Part shown: positions 54,233 through 64,000 of the stretch, piece by piece | Layout of the letters: the number at the start of each line of letters is the position of its first letter | Numbering within the stretch: the first letter of the stretch is position 1 | Assembly: GCA_017521605.1 (NCBI GenBank) | Contig: JAFXCD010000045.1 | Coordinates: forward strand, 273,256 to 337,255 | DNA from: Lachnospiraceae bacterium | Lineage (GTDB): Bacteria > Bacillota > Clostridia > Lachnospirales > Lachnospiraceae | Direction: 5' to 3' | Length of the DNA stretch: 64,000 nucleotides | Notes under the pieces: model-generated | The model's input: only the letters and a program-made list of their open reading frames with translations | Databases searched by the model: none | What the model was told of the DNA's origin: nothing | Translations under genes and position numbers: made by a program

Positions 54233-56473
54233 TTATCCACGCACTTTGATTCCTTTTCCATCACGTTTACCAAGCTTAATGGTATTTAATATTAAATTCT
54301 TACTCTTATAAGGTATTTCCACCTCTAAACCATTCTGTGTATAGTATATTGCTTCCAGCTCATCATTTTCGCTCAGTTTCATACCTCTCACACCTATTGC
54401 TGCTTTTTTCTTCTCTGGAATCTCATCAATGGGAAATCTTAAAAAATAGCCTTCCCTGGATTGCAATACTACATTCTTCTGGTCATGGATACATACAATA
54501 CTTAGTACCTTATCATCATCCTGTAGCTTAGTGGCTGCAACTGTACGTTTCGTCACATCAAATTCTCCACCATCCACTACCTTCATCATAGCCTGACGTG
54601 TTACAAAAATCACTCTGCAAAGATTCAATTCCGTCTGATTGGTAATAAATATCATATTTTCCTTCTCAGAGCTGAAATTACTTACATTATCAATCGGCAC
54701 ACCTTTATCTCTGAATTTACCAAATGGTAAATCCAATACTTTTATCATATGTAATTGACCTGCATCAGTAAATAGACATATCTTTCCGGTATTTTTACAC
54801 TTAAAGACATATTTATTCTCACTGTCTGCAGCTTCCTTATTACGTTCATATGTAGGTAAATCCACAGTTTTTGCATAACCAAAGCGGTCCATCAGGAACA
54901 CAACTTCCATCTCTTCCAGTTCTTTTTCCTTATAAACAACTTCTTCGGCATTTTCAATGGCAGTTCTTCTGGTACGCTTGTATTCACGCTTAAAGCCTTC
55001 CAACTCGTTAATAATCACTTGTGCCATTGAATCTCTACGTTCCAAAATATCCTCATATCGGAAAATATTAGCCATAGTTTCTTCATGCTCATTAATCAGT
55101 GCTTCAATTTCCAGACCAATTAATTTATATAAACGCATTTCCAAGATGGCATTGGCCTGTTTTTCTGAAAACATCAGCTGGGTAGCCATAATCTTTGATT
55201 CCTTGGATTTGAACTTAATACCTTCCACTTCACCATTAACAAGACAATTTTTTGCCATATTACGATCTTTAGAACCACGTAAAATCTCAATTATTAAGTC
55301 AATAACATTACATGCCTTAATTAAGCCTTCCTGTATTTCTTTTCGTTCCAATTCTTTTGATAACAAATTGGTATACTTTCTGGTAGCTACCTGAAACTGG
55401 AAATCAACACATTCTTTAATAATACTCTTTAATCCCATGACTTCCGGTCTTCCATGGGAAATTGCCAGCATATTTACACCAAAGGTGTCTTCCAGACGAG
55501 TCTTTTTATATAACAAATTCTTGAAGTTCTCAACATCTGCATCTTTACGCAGCTCAATAACGATACGTATACCCTCCTTGGAGGATTGGTTGGAAATATC
55601 CACTATATCCTGAGTTTTCTTAGTTTCAGATAAAGACGCCACATCGGATAAAAATTTTGCAATATTAGCGCCAATCATAGTATAAGGAATCTCTGTTATA
55701 ACCAGATTCACCTTTCCACCCTTTGCCTTCTCTACTTCCACCTTGCCGCGAACCTTTATCTTACCAACTCCGCTTTCATAAATTTCCAGCAAATCATCCT
55801 CATTGGTTACAATACCACCTGTAGGAAAATCCGGCCCCTTAATATATCGCATCAATTCTCTGGTAGTTATATTCTCATCCAGCATATAGGCCTTTGTAGC
55901 CTCAATCACTTCAGCCAGATTATGTGGTGGGATACTGGTAGTCATACCTACTGCAATACCCTCAGAACCATTAATTAATATATTGGGAATCTTAACAGGA
56001 AGTACGGTGGGTTCTTTCTCTGTTTCATCAAAATTCGGTCCGAAGTCCACTACATCCTTGTCCAAATCAGCCAAATATGCTTCCTGAGTCACCTTTGCAA
56101 GTCTGGCTTCCGTATATCGCATGGCAGCGGCACCATCACCTTCAATATTTCCAAAGTTACCGTGTCCATCTACTAACGGCAGACCCTTCTTAAAATCCTG
56201 TGTCATCACTACCAAAGCTTCATATATGGAACTGTCACCATGGGGATGATATTTACCCATTGTATCACCAACAATACGGGCACTTTTACGATAAGGTTTA
56301 TCGTAACGAATACCCAACTCATGCATATCATAAAGAGTTCTTCTCTGTACAGGCTTTAAACCATCCCTGACATCAGGAATGGCTCTGGATATAATAACAC
56401 TCATGGCATAATCAATAAAGGATTTCTGCATGACCTCAGAATATTCTGTTTTTATAATTCTATCTTCACTCAT
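54233..56473 (-). CDS. parC: Type IIA DNA topoisomerase subunit A (ParC-like)
   Basis: 746 aa. The quinolone-determining region [24 protein letters not shown] keeps Ser and Glu, and the active-site Tyr is in [10 protein letters not shown] (about 120). A C-terminal beta-pinwheel is present, but no QRRGGKG-type GyrA box is visible, which favours topoisomerase IV or a second, divergent gyrase-like enzyme over GyrA. It follows its B subunit by 17 bp. Confidence 0.82.
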   Translation of the reverse strand: MSEDRIIKTEYSEVMQKSFIDYAMSVIISRAIPDVRDGLKPVQRRTLYDMHELGIRYDKPYRKSARIVGDTMGKYHPHGDSSIYEALVVMTQDFKKGLPLVDGHGNFGNIEGDGAAAMRYTEARLAKVTQEAYLADLDKDVVDFGPNFDETEKEPTVLPVKIPNILINGSEGIAVGMTTSIPPHNLAEVIEATKAYMLDENITTRELMRYIKGPDFPTGGIVTNEDDLLEIYESGVGKIKVRGKVEVEKAKGGKVNLVITEIPYTMIGANIAKFLSDVASLSETKKTQDIVDISNQSSKEGIRIVIELRKDADVENFKNLLYKKTRLEDTFGVNMLAISHGRPEVMGLKSIIKECVDFQFQVATRKYTNLLSKELERKEIQEGLIKACNVIDLIIEILRGSKDRNMAKNCLVNGEVEGIKFKSKESKIMATQLMFSEKQANAILEMRLYKLIGLEIEALINEHEETMANIFRYEDILERRDSMAQVIINELEGFKREYKRTRRTAIENAEEVVYKEKELEEMEVVFLMDRFGYAKTVDLPTYERNKEAADSENKYVFKCKNTGKICLFTDAGQLHMIKVLDLPFGKFRDKGVPIDNVSNFSSEKENMIFITNQTELNLCRVIFVTRQAMMKVVDGGEFDVTKRTVAATKLQDDDKVLSIVCIHDQKNVVLQSREGYFLRFPIDEIPEKKKAAIGVRGMKLSENDELEAIYYTQNGLEVEIPYKSKNLILNTIKLGKRDGKGIKVRG

Positions 56474-56490
56474 CTCGTCACCATTCCCTA

Positions 56491-58413
56491 TCAGATATCC
56501 AGTTGAGCATCAGTAGCATGCTCATAAATAAAGGCTTTACGAGGTGCCACATCTGTTCCCATCAGCATTTCAGTAACTTCAGAAGCCATACGGGCATCTT
56601 CAATCTCCACCTGCTTCAACATACGTGTTTCAGGATCAAGGGTAGTTTCCCAAAGCTGCCCAGCATCCATTTCACCAAGACCTTTATATCTTTGTAACGT
56701 AAATGAGCCCTTATGGGTCTTACGATACTTTTCCAAAGCTTTGTCGTCATACAGATATTCTTCCTTACCCTTGGCTGGCATAGCCTTATACAACGGAGGC
56801 ATGGCAATATAAACATGACCTTCAAAAATCAGTTCCGGCATAAAGCGATAGAACAAGGTCAACAGCAATGTGGAAATATGCTCACCATCCACGTCTGCAT
56901 CCGCCATAATGATAATTTTATCATAGCGTAGCTTGGTAATATCAAAATCATTTCCATAACCTTCTGAAAAACCACAACCAAAAGCATTAATCATAGTCTT
57001 GATTTCTGCATTAGCAAGCACTTTATCTATACTGGCTTTTTCTACATTCAAAATCTTACCGCGTATAGGTAAAATAGCCTGAAATTCCCTGTTTCTGGCA
57101 GTCTTAGCACTACCACCCGCAGAATCACCTTCTACGATGAAAATTTCACATTTTGAAGCGTCTTTAGAAATACAGTTGGCCAGCTTACCATTGGAATCAA
57201 AAGAGAATTTCTGCTTAGTCAGCATATTAGTACGTGCTTTCTCTTCTGTCTTACGAATTTTTGCTGCCTTTTCCGCACAAGCTATAATGCTCTTTAAGGC
57301 TTCCAGATTACGATCAAAGAAACGAACCACTTCATCACCAACCACTTTGGAAACAGCCTTTGTAGCATCCTGATTATCTAGCTTAGTCTTTGTTTGTCCT
57401 TCAAATCTTGGATCCGGATGTTTAATAGACACTACAGCAGTCATACCATTACGTACATCCGCACCGGTAAAATTTACATCCTTATCTTTCAAAATATTTA
57501 ATTCACGTGCATAGTTGTTAATAACATTAGTAAACACGGTCTTGAAACCGGTAAGATGGGTACCACCTTCAGAATTATATATATTATTGCAGAAGCCCAA
57601 TACATTTTCATGGAACTCATTTACATACTGAAAAGCAACTTCAACATAAATACCATCTGCTTCACCTTTAATATGTACACAATCATGAACTGCTTCACTA
57701 CCCTTATTAATATCCTTTATAAAACCTGTTATTCCGTCAGGCTCATGGAAAATAATGGTTTCCGGTTCATCCTTACGTTTATCCTCAAAAATAATAGTTA
57801 ATTCCGGATTTAAGTATGCCGTTTCATGAAGTCTGCTCTTAATATCGTCTTCTTTAAATCTTGTTTTATCAAATATAGTATCATCAGGCAAGAAAGAAAT
57901 GGTTGTACCGGTTTCTCGGGTTTTTCCAACAACAGGAAGCAAACCATCAATCAAATTAATTACAGGAATACCTCTTTCATACTTATCCTCATAAATCTGT
58001 TTTCCATCCTTAACTCGAACAGTTAACCAATTAGACAGTGCATTTACAACCGAAGAACCAACTCCATGCAGGCCACCACTGGTTTTATATGCTGAATTAT
58101 CGAATTTACCACCGGCATGCAATGTTGTAAAAACCAGTCTCTCTGCACTAATTCCTTTTTCATGCATACCAACAGGGATGCCTCGACCATTATCCGCAAT
58201 GGTTGCTGAGCCATCCTTTTCCAATGTTACCGTAATCTGTGAACAAAAACCTGCCAGATGTTCATCCACAGAGTTATCTACAATTTCATAAATCAAATGA
58301 TTTAAACCTTTTGTAGTAACACTTCCGATATACATACCCGGGCGCTTACGTACCGCTTCCAATCCCTCTAATACGGTAATACTACTTGCACCATACTCAT
58401 TTGTCTTTGTCAT
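56491..58413 (-). CDS. parE: Type IIA DNA topoisomerase subunit B (ParE-like)
   Basis: 640 aa GHKL ATPase plus TOPRIM. EIVDNSVDEHLAG and ADNGRGIPVG (ATP site), SGGLHGVGSSVVNALS, TOPRIM EGDSAGGSAKTARNREFQAILPIRG (about 428) and IIMADADVDGEHI (about 507). Same length class as GyrB and ParE, so the ParE call rests mainly on the partner subunit. No dnaA or recF nearby, unlike the usual gyrB locus. Confidence 0.8.
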   Translation of the reverse strand: MTKTNEYGASSITVLEGLEAVRKRPGMYIGSVTTKGLNHLIYEIVDNSVDEHLAGFCSQITVTLEKDGSATIADNGRGIPVGMHEKGISAERLVFTTLHAGGKFDNSAYKTSGGLHGVGSSVVNALSNWLTVRVKDGKQIYEDKYERGIPVINLIDGLLPVVGKTRETGTTISFLPDDTIFDKTRFKEDDIKSRLHETAYLNPELTIIFEDKRKDEPETIIFHEPDGITGFIKDINKGSEAVHDCVHIKGEADGIYVEVAFQYVNEFHENVLGFCNNIYNSEGGTHLTGFKTVFTNVINNYARELNILKDKDVNFTGADVRNGMTAVVSIKHPDPRFEGQTKTKLDNQDATKAVSKVVGDEVVRFFDRNLEALKSIIACAEKAAKIRKTEEKARTNMLTKQKFSFDSNGKLANCISKDASKCEIFIVEGDSAGGSAKTARNREFQAILPIRGKILNVEKASIDKVLANAEIKTMINAFGCGFSEGYGNDFDITKLRYDKIIIMADADVDGEHISTLLLTLFYRFMPELIFEGHVYIAMPPLYKAMPAKGKEEYLYDDKALEKYRKTHKGSFTLQRYKGLGEMDAGQLWETTLDPETRMLKQVEIEDARMASEVTEMLMGTDVAPRKAFIYEHATDAQLDI

Positions 58414-58534
58414 TACTTTACCTCAATCTTTCGATTACAATCATTAGGCAAAATCTGCCAATAATACAACAATTATACACCATATCTGGGGTTTTCGTCA
58501 ATGTAATACCACAAGATTTCGAACGTATTTTCTA

Positions 58535-58707
58535 ATCAAAAAACTCCCATTCCAACCATAGTATTAATTTATATCCTATTTAAACCCGCTCTGGCTTGTG
58601 AAAGACACATCAAACCAAGACTCCAAAAAACTTGCCAAGGTATGAGGTCTTTCACGGTTACCTCATTAGGATATAATTTTACTTCTTAGTTGAACCGGGA
58701 GTTTTCA
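58535..58707 (-). ncRNA. Long rod-shaped structured RNA, 6S RNA-like candidate
   Basis: Read on the minus strand, AAAACTCCC (58697-58705) pairs with GGGAGTTTT (58540-58548), extended by GGTTCAAC/GTTGGAAT. Inside are ATTATATCCTA/TAGGATATAA(A)T and GTGAAAGAC/GTCTTTCAC. The 5' arm also allows ATGAGGT/ACCTCAT as an alternative hairpin. The transcript ends in six T. Length about 170 nt and closing stem plus internal bubble resemble 6S RNA, but I cannot confirm homology. It starts at the degV stop codon. Confidence 0.45.
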
Positions 58708-59571
58708 CTACACATTATCATAATCCATCTTCTTACAACAGGCGAGTGCCAGTGCACCGGGACCAATATGGCAGGCAACACTTAAGGAAAGTTCACTTAT
58801 ATAAATGTTATCTGTATGAAAAATATCTTTCAGTTCTTCTTTAAAAGCTTCTGCTGCTTCTAAATTGTGTGAATGTGCTACAAAAATATGAATATTATTA
58901 TCAAAACGATTGGTTTCATCATTTTTCATGGCATTTACCATAATGGATTTTCCTTGAGAGGATGTTCTTGCCTTTGCAAAGGAATCCAACTTTTCTCCCT
59001 GTATCTGTAAAACAGGTTTGATTTTTAACAGTGTACCCAGAGCCGCTGCAGAAGGCGTAATACGTCCTCCTTTTTTCAAATACTTCAAGGTCTCCATATT
59101 AATATATATACTACTGTTTAATTTATCATTTTCTAATATTTCTTTAATTTCTGTAGCTGTTTTATCTTTTTTTATCAACGCCAAAGCATCAAGTACGGCT
59201 TGACGTAAGGTTACGGAAATTCTTTGATTATCCACCACTTGGACTTTACCCCCATAATCTTGCGCCAACATCCATGCACTTTGACAGGCTCCACTCAAAC
59301 CACTACTCATAGGAATATGCACAATATCATCATATTCCTCCAAAAGCTTATCCCATAACTTGGTAACCTCTGTTGGCGTCGGCTGACTGGTATATATATC
59401 CGCATCATTCAGCAATTTTTCATAAAATTGTTCTACTGTTAAATTAATATCTTCAAAGTACTCGTCTCCATCAATGGTAAAAGGCATTGGAATAACATAA
59501 ACCCCTAACTCTTCTGCTTCCTTTTGGGAAATACCACTGTTACTATCTGTAACTATTGCAATTTTTCTCAT
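58708..59571 (-). CDS. DegV family fatty acid-binding protein
   Basis: 287 aa. KIAIVTDSNSGISQKEAEELGVYVIPM start, TSQPTPTEVTKLWDKLL (about 70), fatty-acid-pocket SSGLSGACQSAWM (about 100). FakB-type proteins present fatty acids to the FakA kinase; a FakA-like gene lies at 61736. ATG 59571 with GGAGG in front; the upstream frame has no site. Confidence 0.9.
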   Translation of the reverse strand: MRKIAIVTDSNSGISQKEAEELGVYVIPMPFTIDGDEYFEDINLTVEQFYEKLLNDADIYTSQPTPTEVTKLWDKLLEEYDDIVHIPMSSGLSGACQSAWMLAQDYGGKVQVVDNQRISVTLRQAVLDALALIKKDKTATEIKEILENDKLNSSIYINMETLKYLKKGGRITPSAAALGTLLKIKPVLQIQGEKLDSFAKARTSSQGKSIMVNAMKNDETNRFDNNIHIFVAHSHNLEAAEAFKEELKDIFHTDNIYISELSLSVACHIGPGALALACCKKMDYDNV

Positions 59572-59625
59572 AAGTCCTCCATAAATGGTTTTTAAATGCA
59601 AACTTCTTTCAGCATTATCATATCT

Positions 59626-61680
59626 TTATATAGTTCTAAAGTCAACCTTATTTCCACAAGTATTTTTCAGAAAATCTTTAATCCTATTATATTCTGCTTC
59701 CGTCAATTCACCATCTATCACTTTGTTTACAGCTTCGGAAGCCATTTTCAATATATTACTATCACTATAAATATCTGCAATCCTAAACGCAAATTCCCCA
59801 CTTTGACGTATACCAAATAAATCACCCGGTCCACGAAGCTTCATATCTTCAGATGCAATATGGAAGCCGTCATTTGAATGATTTAAAATATTTAATCTTT
59901 CCATAGTTTCCTTATTGTCCTTTGCACTAACAAAAATACAATAACTTTGGTGTTCGCCACGTCCTACACGACCTCTCAACTGATGCAACTGCGCAAGCCC
60001 AAATCTTTCTGCATTTTCTACCATCATAACTGTTGAATTAGGTACATTAATGCCCACTTCAATAACCGTTGTAGAGACCAGTACATCAATATTATGCTTA
60101 GCAAACTCTTCCATAATACGATTCTTATCCCCTGAACGCATTTTTCCATGCAAGGTTGCAACTTGAATATCTGACGATAACGCACCTCTTAGCTTATCAG
60201 CGTATTCTACTACATTTTCAAGTTCATCCATTTCACCCGCTTCAACCATGGGGCAAATCACATAAGCCTGTCTTCCTTTTCGAACCTCTGCCTCTATAAA
60301 TTCATAGGCCTTCTTTCGATATGATGTATTCACTACACAGTTCTTAATGGGTAAACGATTTGCAGGTAATTCATCAATAACAGAAATCTCCAAGTCACCA
60401 TACAAAATGATAGCCAGAGTTCTTGGAATAGGAGTGGCACTCATAACCAACACATGTGGATTGTGACCTTTATTGGCCAGGATCTCACGTTGTTTCACTC
60501 CAAAACGATGCTGCTCGTCGGTTACCACCAATGCCAGATTTTTAAAAATCACCTTTTCTTGAATTACCGCATGAGTACCTATTATCAGGTTTACATCACC
60601 TGATGCAATACTTGCATATATTTCACGTTTTTCTTTGGCAGTCATACTTCCTACCAGCAAAGCAGGTTTAAATGCAATATGATACTTTTCAACAAACCCA
60701 CACACATCCTCATAATGCTGTGTAGCCAACACTTCCGTAGGTGCCATCATTGCCCCCTGATATCCATTGGATACACACATTAGAAGCGCCAATATTGCTA
60801 TAATTGTTTTTCCGGATCCCACATCACCCTGAATCAGTCGATTCATACAAAAGTTACCATTTAAATCATTGCGAATTTCAGCCCATACCTTTTTCTGTGA
60901 TTTAGTAAGCGAAAACGGTAACTGTTCCAAAAAACGTACCGTATCTGCAGTCTCAATCATTTGATACTCATTAATAAGCTGTTCGGATTGTTCTTTATTT
61001 TCTCTCAAATAGAACAAAAAATCAAAAAACTCATCAAATACAATTCTTTTTCTTGCTTTTACAAGTGTATCAAAATCTGTTGGAAAATGAATACCATATA
61101 ATGCATCTTTATAACTATACAAATCATATTCCTTCAAAAAAACTTCAGGATACTTGCCATCTTGAATAAGGTGATTATTTAGAGCCTGCTTCATCGCCTT
61201 TAATATTACCTGATTGCTTAAACCCTTTGTCAAAGAATATCTTGGTTGTATATTCTTCAACAACCCAATATACTCTTCCTTTTTATATATCCGTGGCTGC
61301 TCCATTATTTTCGCAGTACCCTTAGCCTGAATGTTACCCCGAAATACAAAAGCAGCATTATTATGTAACATATTTTTTAAATACGGCATATTAAAAAAGG
61401 TTATCTGCATTCCGCCTGTGGCATCCTTTATTAATACATTTATTATAGTAAGATTACGTACCTTTTTTACATTTGGCATACCACATACAGTACCATAAAC
61501 TGCCTGCATTTGTCCAATTTCGGCTTCTGCTATATAAACACAATCTTGAAAGGTCTCATAATCTCTTGGATAATAGTTTAACAAATCCTCAACGGTATCA
61601 ACATGAAGCTTTGCAAAAAGCTTTGCTGTTTTTTCACCAATTCCCTTCAATTGCACCAAAGGGGTTCTGTCACCCATCAC
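59626..61680 (-). CDS. recG: ATP-dependent DNA helicase RecG
   Basis: 684 aa. N-terminal wedge/OB domain (GDRTPLVQLKGIGEKTAKLF), Walker A GDVGSGKTIIAI (about 286), DEQHRFGVKQRE (DEQH box, about 392), HGKMRSGDKN and QLRGRVGRGEHQSYC (about 585). Remodels stalled forks and Holliday junctions. Spelling MM at the start leaves a one-residue ambiguity. Confidence 0.96.
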   Translation of the reverse strand: MMGDRTPLVQLKGIGEKTAKLFAKLHVDTVEDLLNYYPRDYETFQDCVYIAEAEIGQMQAVYGTVCGMPNVKKVRNLTIINVLIKDATGGMQITFFNMPYLKNMLHNNAAFVFRGNIQAKGTAKIMEQPRIYKKEEYIGLLKNIQPRYSLTKGLSNQVILKAMKQALNNHLIQDGKYPEVFLKEYDLYSYKDALYGIHFPTDFDTLVKARKRIVFDEFFDFLFYLRENKEQSEQLINEYQMIETADTVRFLEQLPFSLTKSQKKVWAEIRNDLNGNFCMNRLIQGDVGSGKTIIAILALLMCVSNGYQGAMMAPTEVLATQHYEDVCGFVEKYHIAFKPALLVGSMTAKEKREIYASIASGDVNLIIGTHAVIQEKVIFKNLALVVTDEQHRFGVKQREILANKGHNPHVLVMSATPIPRTLAIILYGDLEISVIDELPANRLPIKNCVVNTSYRKKAYEFIEAEVRKGRQAYVICPMVEAGEMDELENVVEYADKLRGALSSDIQVATLHGKMRSGDKNRIMEEFAKHNIDVLVSTTVIEVGINVPNSTVMMVENAERFGLAQLHQLRGRVGRGEHQSYCIFVSAKDNKETMERLNILNHSNDGFHIASEDMKLRGPGDLFGIRQSGEFAFRIADIYSDSNILKMASEAVNKVIDGELTEAEYNRIKDFLKNTCGNKVDFRTI

Positions 61681-61735
61681 AACACCTCTTTCAATACTTT
61701 AGAAAAAGGGACACCATAAGTGTCCCTTCAATTAA

Positions 61736-63415
61736 TTATTCTACTGAAATCACATAATAGTAAATTGGCTGTCCACCAAATTGCAATTCTATATCACAAT
61801 CGGGATACATACCTTCAAGTTCTTCATTCAGCCTCTGTGCCTCTTCTTCTGCCACATCAGAACCATAATAAATACTAATCAATTCTGAATTCTCATCAAT
61901 CATGGCACTTACCATGTCCACAGTCACCTGCTTCATATCTCTGCCTACAGAAAGAATACCAGCATCTCCAATACCCATGTAATCATCCTGCTTAATCACC
62001 TTATCATCAATCATAGTATCTCTTACAGCATAAGTCACCTGACCGGTCTTTACATTCTTTATTTCTTCCAGCATGGTAGCTTCATTATCCTCTACAGAAA
62101 GCTCAGGAACATAATTAATAACAGCAGTAATACCCTGCGGAATAGTCTTGGTGGGAATAACCAAGAGCGTTTTATCTGTAGTTAACTCCGCCGCCTGATT
62201 AGCTGCCAGAATAATATTTTTATTGTTAGGTAAAACAAAAACATTCTCAGCATTTACCTTATCCACAGCTTCTAAGATATCTGCTGTACTTGGGTTCATA
62301 GTCTGACCACCTTCAATAATATAGTCTACACCAAGACTCTTAAAGATTTCATTTACACCATCACCCACAGATACCGCAATAAAACCTACCGGTTTAGGTG
62401 GTTCAGCAGGTTTTGACGGAGTTGCTACTTCTTCCTTTTCTGACATCTTAAAGAGCTTTTCTTGATGTTCCAGACGCATATTATCAATCTTCAGATTAGA
62501 TAACTGACCATACTGCAACGCCTTCTGAATAGCCAAACCCGGATCATTGGTGTGTACATGCACCTTTACTACATCATCATCTGCAACACATACAATAGAA
62601 TCGCCGATGGATTCCAAATAAGCCTTAAAATCTAATTCATGTTTAATATTAAAGGTTTTACTTAACAAAATAATAAATTCTGTACAATAACCGAATTTAA
62701 TATCCATTTCAGCCTGAGCAGTATAGCTGGATGATACCTGAGCAACTTTGCCCGTGGTTTCAACAGGCTTAATGGAAGAGTAATCAATCTCCTTACCCTG
62801 ATAAGCATCAAAAGCACCCTTTACTACCTGAATAAGACCCTGTCCGCCGGAATCCACTACACCAGCTTGTTTTAATACAGGTAACATCTCAGGAGTTTGA
62901 CTTAATACATACTCTGCGTGTTCAATGGTCTGTTGCAAAAAGGTCTCCATATCAGCAATGCCGTCATCACACAATTCTCTGGCCTTTTCTGCACCACCAC
63001 GTGCCACAGTAAGAATAGTACCCTCTTTGGGCTTCATTACTGCCTTATATGCTGTTTCAACACCTTTTTCTAAAGCATCCGACAACATTTCAATATTAAT
63101 TTCTGTCTTATCAGAAAGTGCCTTAGTAAAACCTCTTAATAACTGAGATAATATTACCCCCGAATTACCTCTTGCACCTCTTAAAGAACCACTTGATATA
63201 GCTTTACACAAAGTTACCATATCCGGATTTTCGCCTAAAGCAGCAACCTCCCTGGCTGCTGACATTATGGTCATAGTCATATTGGTACCGGTATCTCCGT
63301 CAGGAACAGGGAATACATTTAATTCATTAATCCACTCCTTATGAGATTCCAGATTATTCGCACCGGCTAAGAACATCTTTGCAAGAAGCTTAGCATCGAT
63401 TATATTTGAAGCCAC
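61736..63415 (-). CDS. fakA: DAK2/FakA-type (YloV) fatty acid kinase
   Basis: 559 aa. N-terminal DhaL domain with NVFPVPDGDTGTNM (about 36) and SLRGARGNSGVILSQLLRG (about 82), a middle domain and a C-terminal DegV-like domain (VPELSVEDNEATM ...). FakA phosphorylates fatty acids bound to DegV/FakB proteins such as that at 58708. GTG start 63415 is chosen because GGAGGGG lies 7 nt upstream. Confidence 0.9.
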   Translation of the reverse strand: MASNIIDAKLLAKMFLAGANNLESHKEWINELNVFPVPDGDTGTNMTMTIMSAAREVAALGENPDMVTLCKAISSGSLRGARGNSGVILSQLLRGFTKALSDKTEINIEMLSDALEKGVETAYKAVMKPKEGTILTVARGGAEKARELCDDGIADMETFLQQTIEHAEYVLSQTPEMLPVLKQAGVVDSGGQGLIQVVKGAFDAYQGKEIDYSSIKPVETTGKVAQVSSSYTAQAEMDIKFGYCTEFIILLSKTFNIKHELDFKAYLESIGDSIVCVADDDVVKVHVHTNDPGLAIQKALQYGQLSNLKIDNMRLEHQEKLFKMSEKEEVATPSKPAEPPKPVGFIAVSVGDGVNEIFKSLGVDYIIEGGQTMNPSTADILEAVDKVNAENVFVLPNNKNIILAANQAAELTTDKTLLVIPTKTIPQGITAVINYVPELSVEDNEATMLEEIKNVKTGQVTYAVRDTMIDDKVIKQDDYMGIGDAGILSVGRDMKQVTVDMVSAMIDENSELISIYYGSDVAEEEAQRLNEELEGMYPDCDIELQFGGQPIYYYVISVE

Positions 63416-63428
63416 TTTAATTCCCCTC

Positions 63429-63788
63429 CTAATCAATTACTCTAACACCTTCTACAAAGATGTTTATTTTTTCAATTTGAATACCTGTTGTATCTGCAAC
63501 TTTATATTTTACACTATTAATCAAGTTGTCAGAAACAGCTATGATACTAACTCCATATGCTACAATTACATGAAAATCCAATGTTAGCTTATTATTATTA
63601 ATGGTTACATTGATTCCTCGGGTCAGACTGTCTTTTTTTAGCAAATGCACCAATCCGTCTTTCATACTAACACCGGCCATACCTACAATACCAAAACATT
63701 CAACAGCCACACTACCTGCATATTGAGCAATAACTTCGTTATCAATCTTTATACTTCCCAAATGTGTATTCAAAGAAGAACCTTTCAT
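63429..63788 (-). CDS. Asp23/Gls24 family protein
   Basis: 119 aa of the alkaline-shock family. SSLNTHLGSIKIDNEVIAQYAGSVAVECFGIVGMA (start) and VIVAYGVSIIAVSDNLINSVKYKV. Commonly upstream of the DAK2 kinase and divergent from rpmB in Firmicutes, as here. Envelope-stress role known for some members. ATG 63788 with TAGGAGGT. Confidence 0.92.
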   Translation of the reverse strand: MKGSSLNTHLGSIKIDNEVIAQYAGSVAVECFGIVGMAGVSMKDGLVHLLKKDSLTRGINVTINNNKLTLDFHVIVAYGVSIIAVSDNLINSVKYKVADTTGIQIEKINIFVEGVRVID

Positions 63789-63884
63789 ACGAGTACCTCC
63801 TATATCATAATGAGTCAATTATACAATCTTTTCCTGAAAAAGGGAATAAAAAAATAAAAATTTTTAAAAAATCATTTTTAGTGC

Positions 63885-63913
63885 TTGATTTTATCAAGTT
63901 TTTCTGTTAATAT
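63885..63913 (+). promoter_or_regulatory. rpmB promoter
   Basis: TTGATT (63885-63890), 17-bp spacer, TAATAT (63908-63913) with extended TG. Confidence 0.65.
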
Positions 63914-63958
63914 ATCAATGTTGTTTTAATATGACCGTAATCGAGGAGGTGTCAAGAG

Positions 63959-64000
63959 ATGGCAAAGTGTGATGTATGTGGCAAAGGCGTTCATTTTGGT
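63959..64000 (+). CDS. rpmB: 50S ribosomal protein L28 (3'-truncated by window edge)
   Basis: MAKCDVCGKGVHFG, the L28 N-terminus with the CxxC zinc-ribbon half. GAGGAGGTG precedes the ATG. Divergent from asp23, the usual Firmicutes arrangement. Confidence 0.93.
   Translation, partial: MAKCDVCGKGVHFG

Noticed and set aside
54233-58413. gyrA/gyrB as primary call
   Set aside because: No visible GyrA box and no dnaA-recF context; kept as an alternative.

Overview
The window is a low-GC (roughly 35%) chromosomal segment of an anaerobic Firmicute, most likely a Lachnospiraceae-type Clostridia. This rests on the gene order mreC-mreD-PBP2-minCDE-rodA-mgsA-dacF, the aroB-lspA-rluD run, L21-Prp-L27-obg, HisZ-dependent HisG, the TIGR03960/TIGR03936/RNase G group, AGGAGG-type ribosome sites, frequent TTG starts and sigma-A promoters with 17-bp spacers. 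No rRNA, tRNA or CRISPR array was seen.

Layout. 1-8.3 kb (+): cell elongation and septum placement (MreC, MreD, PBP2, MinCDE, RodA), methylglyoxal synthase and a D,D-carboxypeptidase. 8.4-15 kb (+): a P-loop protein, a HlyD-like protein, YggS, SepF, AroB, LspA, RluD and a cytidylate-kinase-like protein. 15-19.5 kb (+): L21, the Prp protease, L27 with a Prp-cleavable extension, Obg, YhbY, NadD, YqeK and RsfS, followed by a PepSY-like pseudogene. 19.9-25.3 kb: DUF378, a divergent lexA/yneA-like SOS pair with several operators, a XerS-like recombinase, TtcA, an AI-2E transporter and Dtd.

25,428-31,883 is a complete Tn7-like transposon. It has matching terminal repeats (22 of 25 positions), a 5-bp target duplication (GTTAT) and a tnsA-tnsB-tnsC-tniQ operon on the minus strand. 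Its only recognisable cargo is an Rpn/PD-(D/E)XK nuclease gene. The tnsA-side end lies 14 bp past the stop codon of a small conserved gene, as Tn7 does next to glmS, so that gene is a candidate attachment gene.

31.9-36.6 kb (-): the 76-aa gene, a Nudix hydrolase, an RNase E/G without its zinc link and two TIGR-family radical-SAM-related proteins. 36.8-38.7 kb (+): a cytoplasmic [FeFe]-hydrogenase-like protein fused to a methyl-accepting signalling domain. 38.8-43.9 kb (-): a histidine operon hisZ-G-D-B-IE whose last gene carries an extra, apparently dead HisF-like domain; its leader holds an 18-bp palindrome close to the TrpR operator. 44-59.6 kb (-): RecU, pseudouridine synthases, an SDR, YgiQ, a HAD phosphatase, an amidase, CoaD, RsmD, a ParC/ParE-type topoisomerase pair and DegV; a long rod-shaped RNA, possibly 6S RNA, lies between degV and parE. 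59.6-64 kb: RecG, a DAK2/FakA-type kinase, Asp23 and, divergently, the start of rpmB (L28).

The leading candidates for something undescribed are the Tn7-like element with its attachment gene and Rpn cargo, the hydrogenase-MCP fusion, the his operon operator, the HisF-like/HisI/HisE fusion, the paired hairpin repeat in front of yggS and yqeK, and the inverted repeat joining the L21 promoter to its ribosome site.
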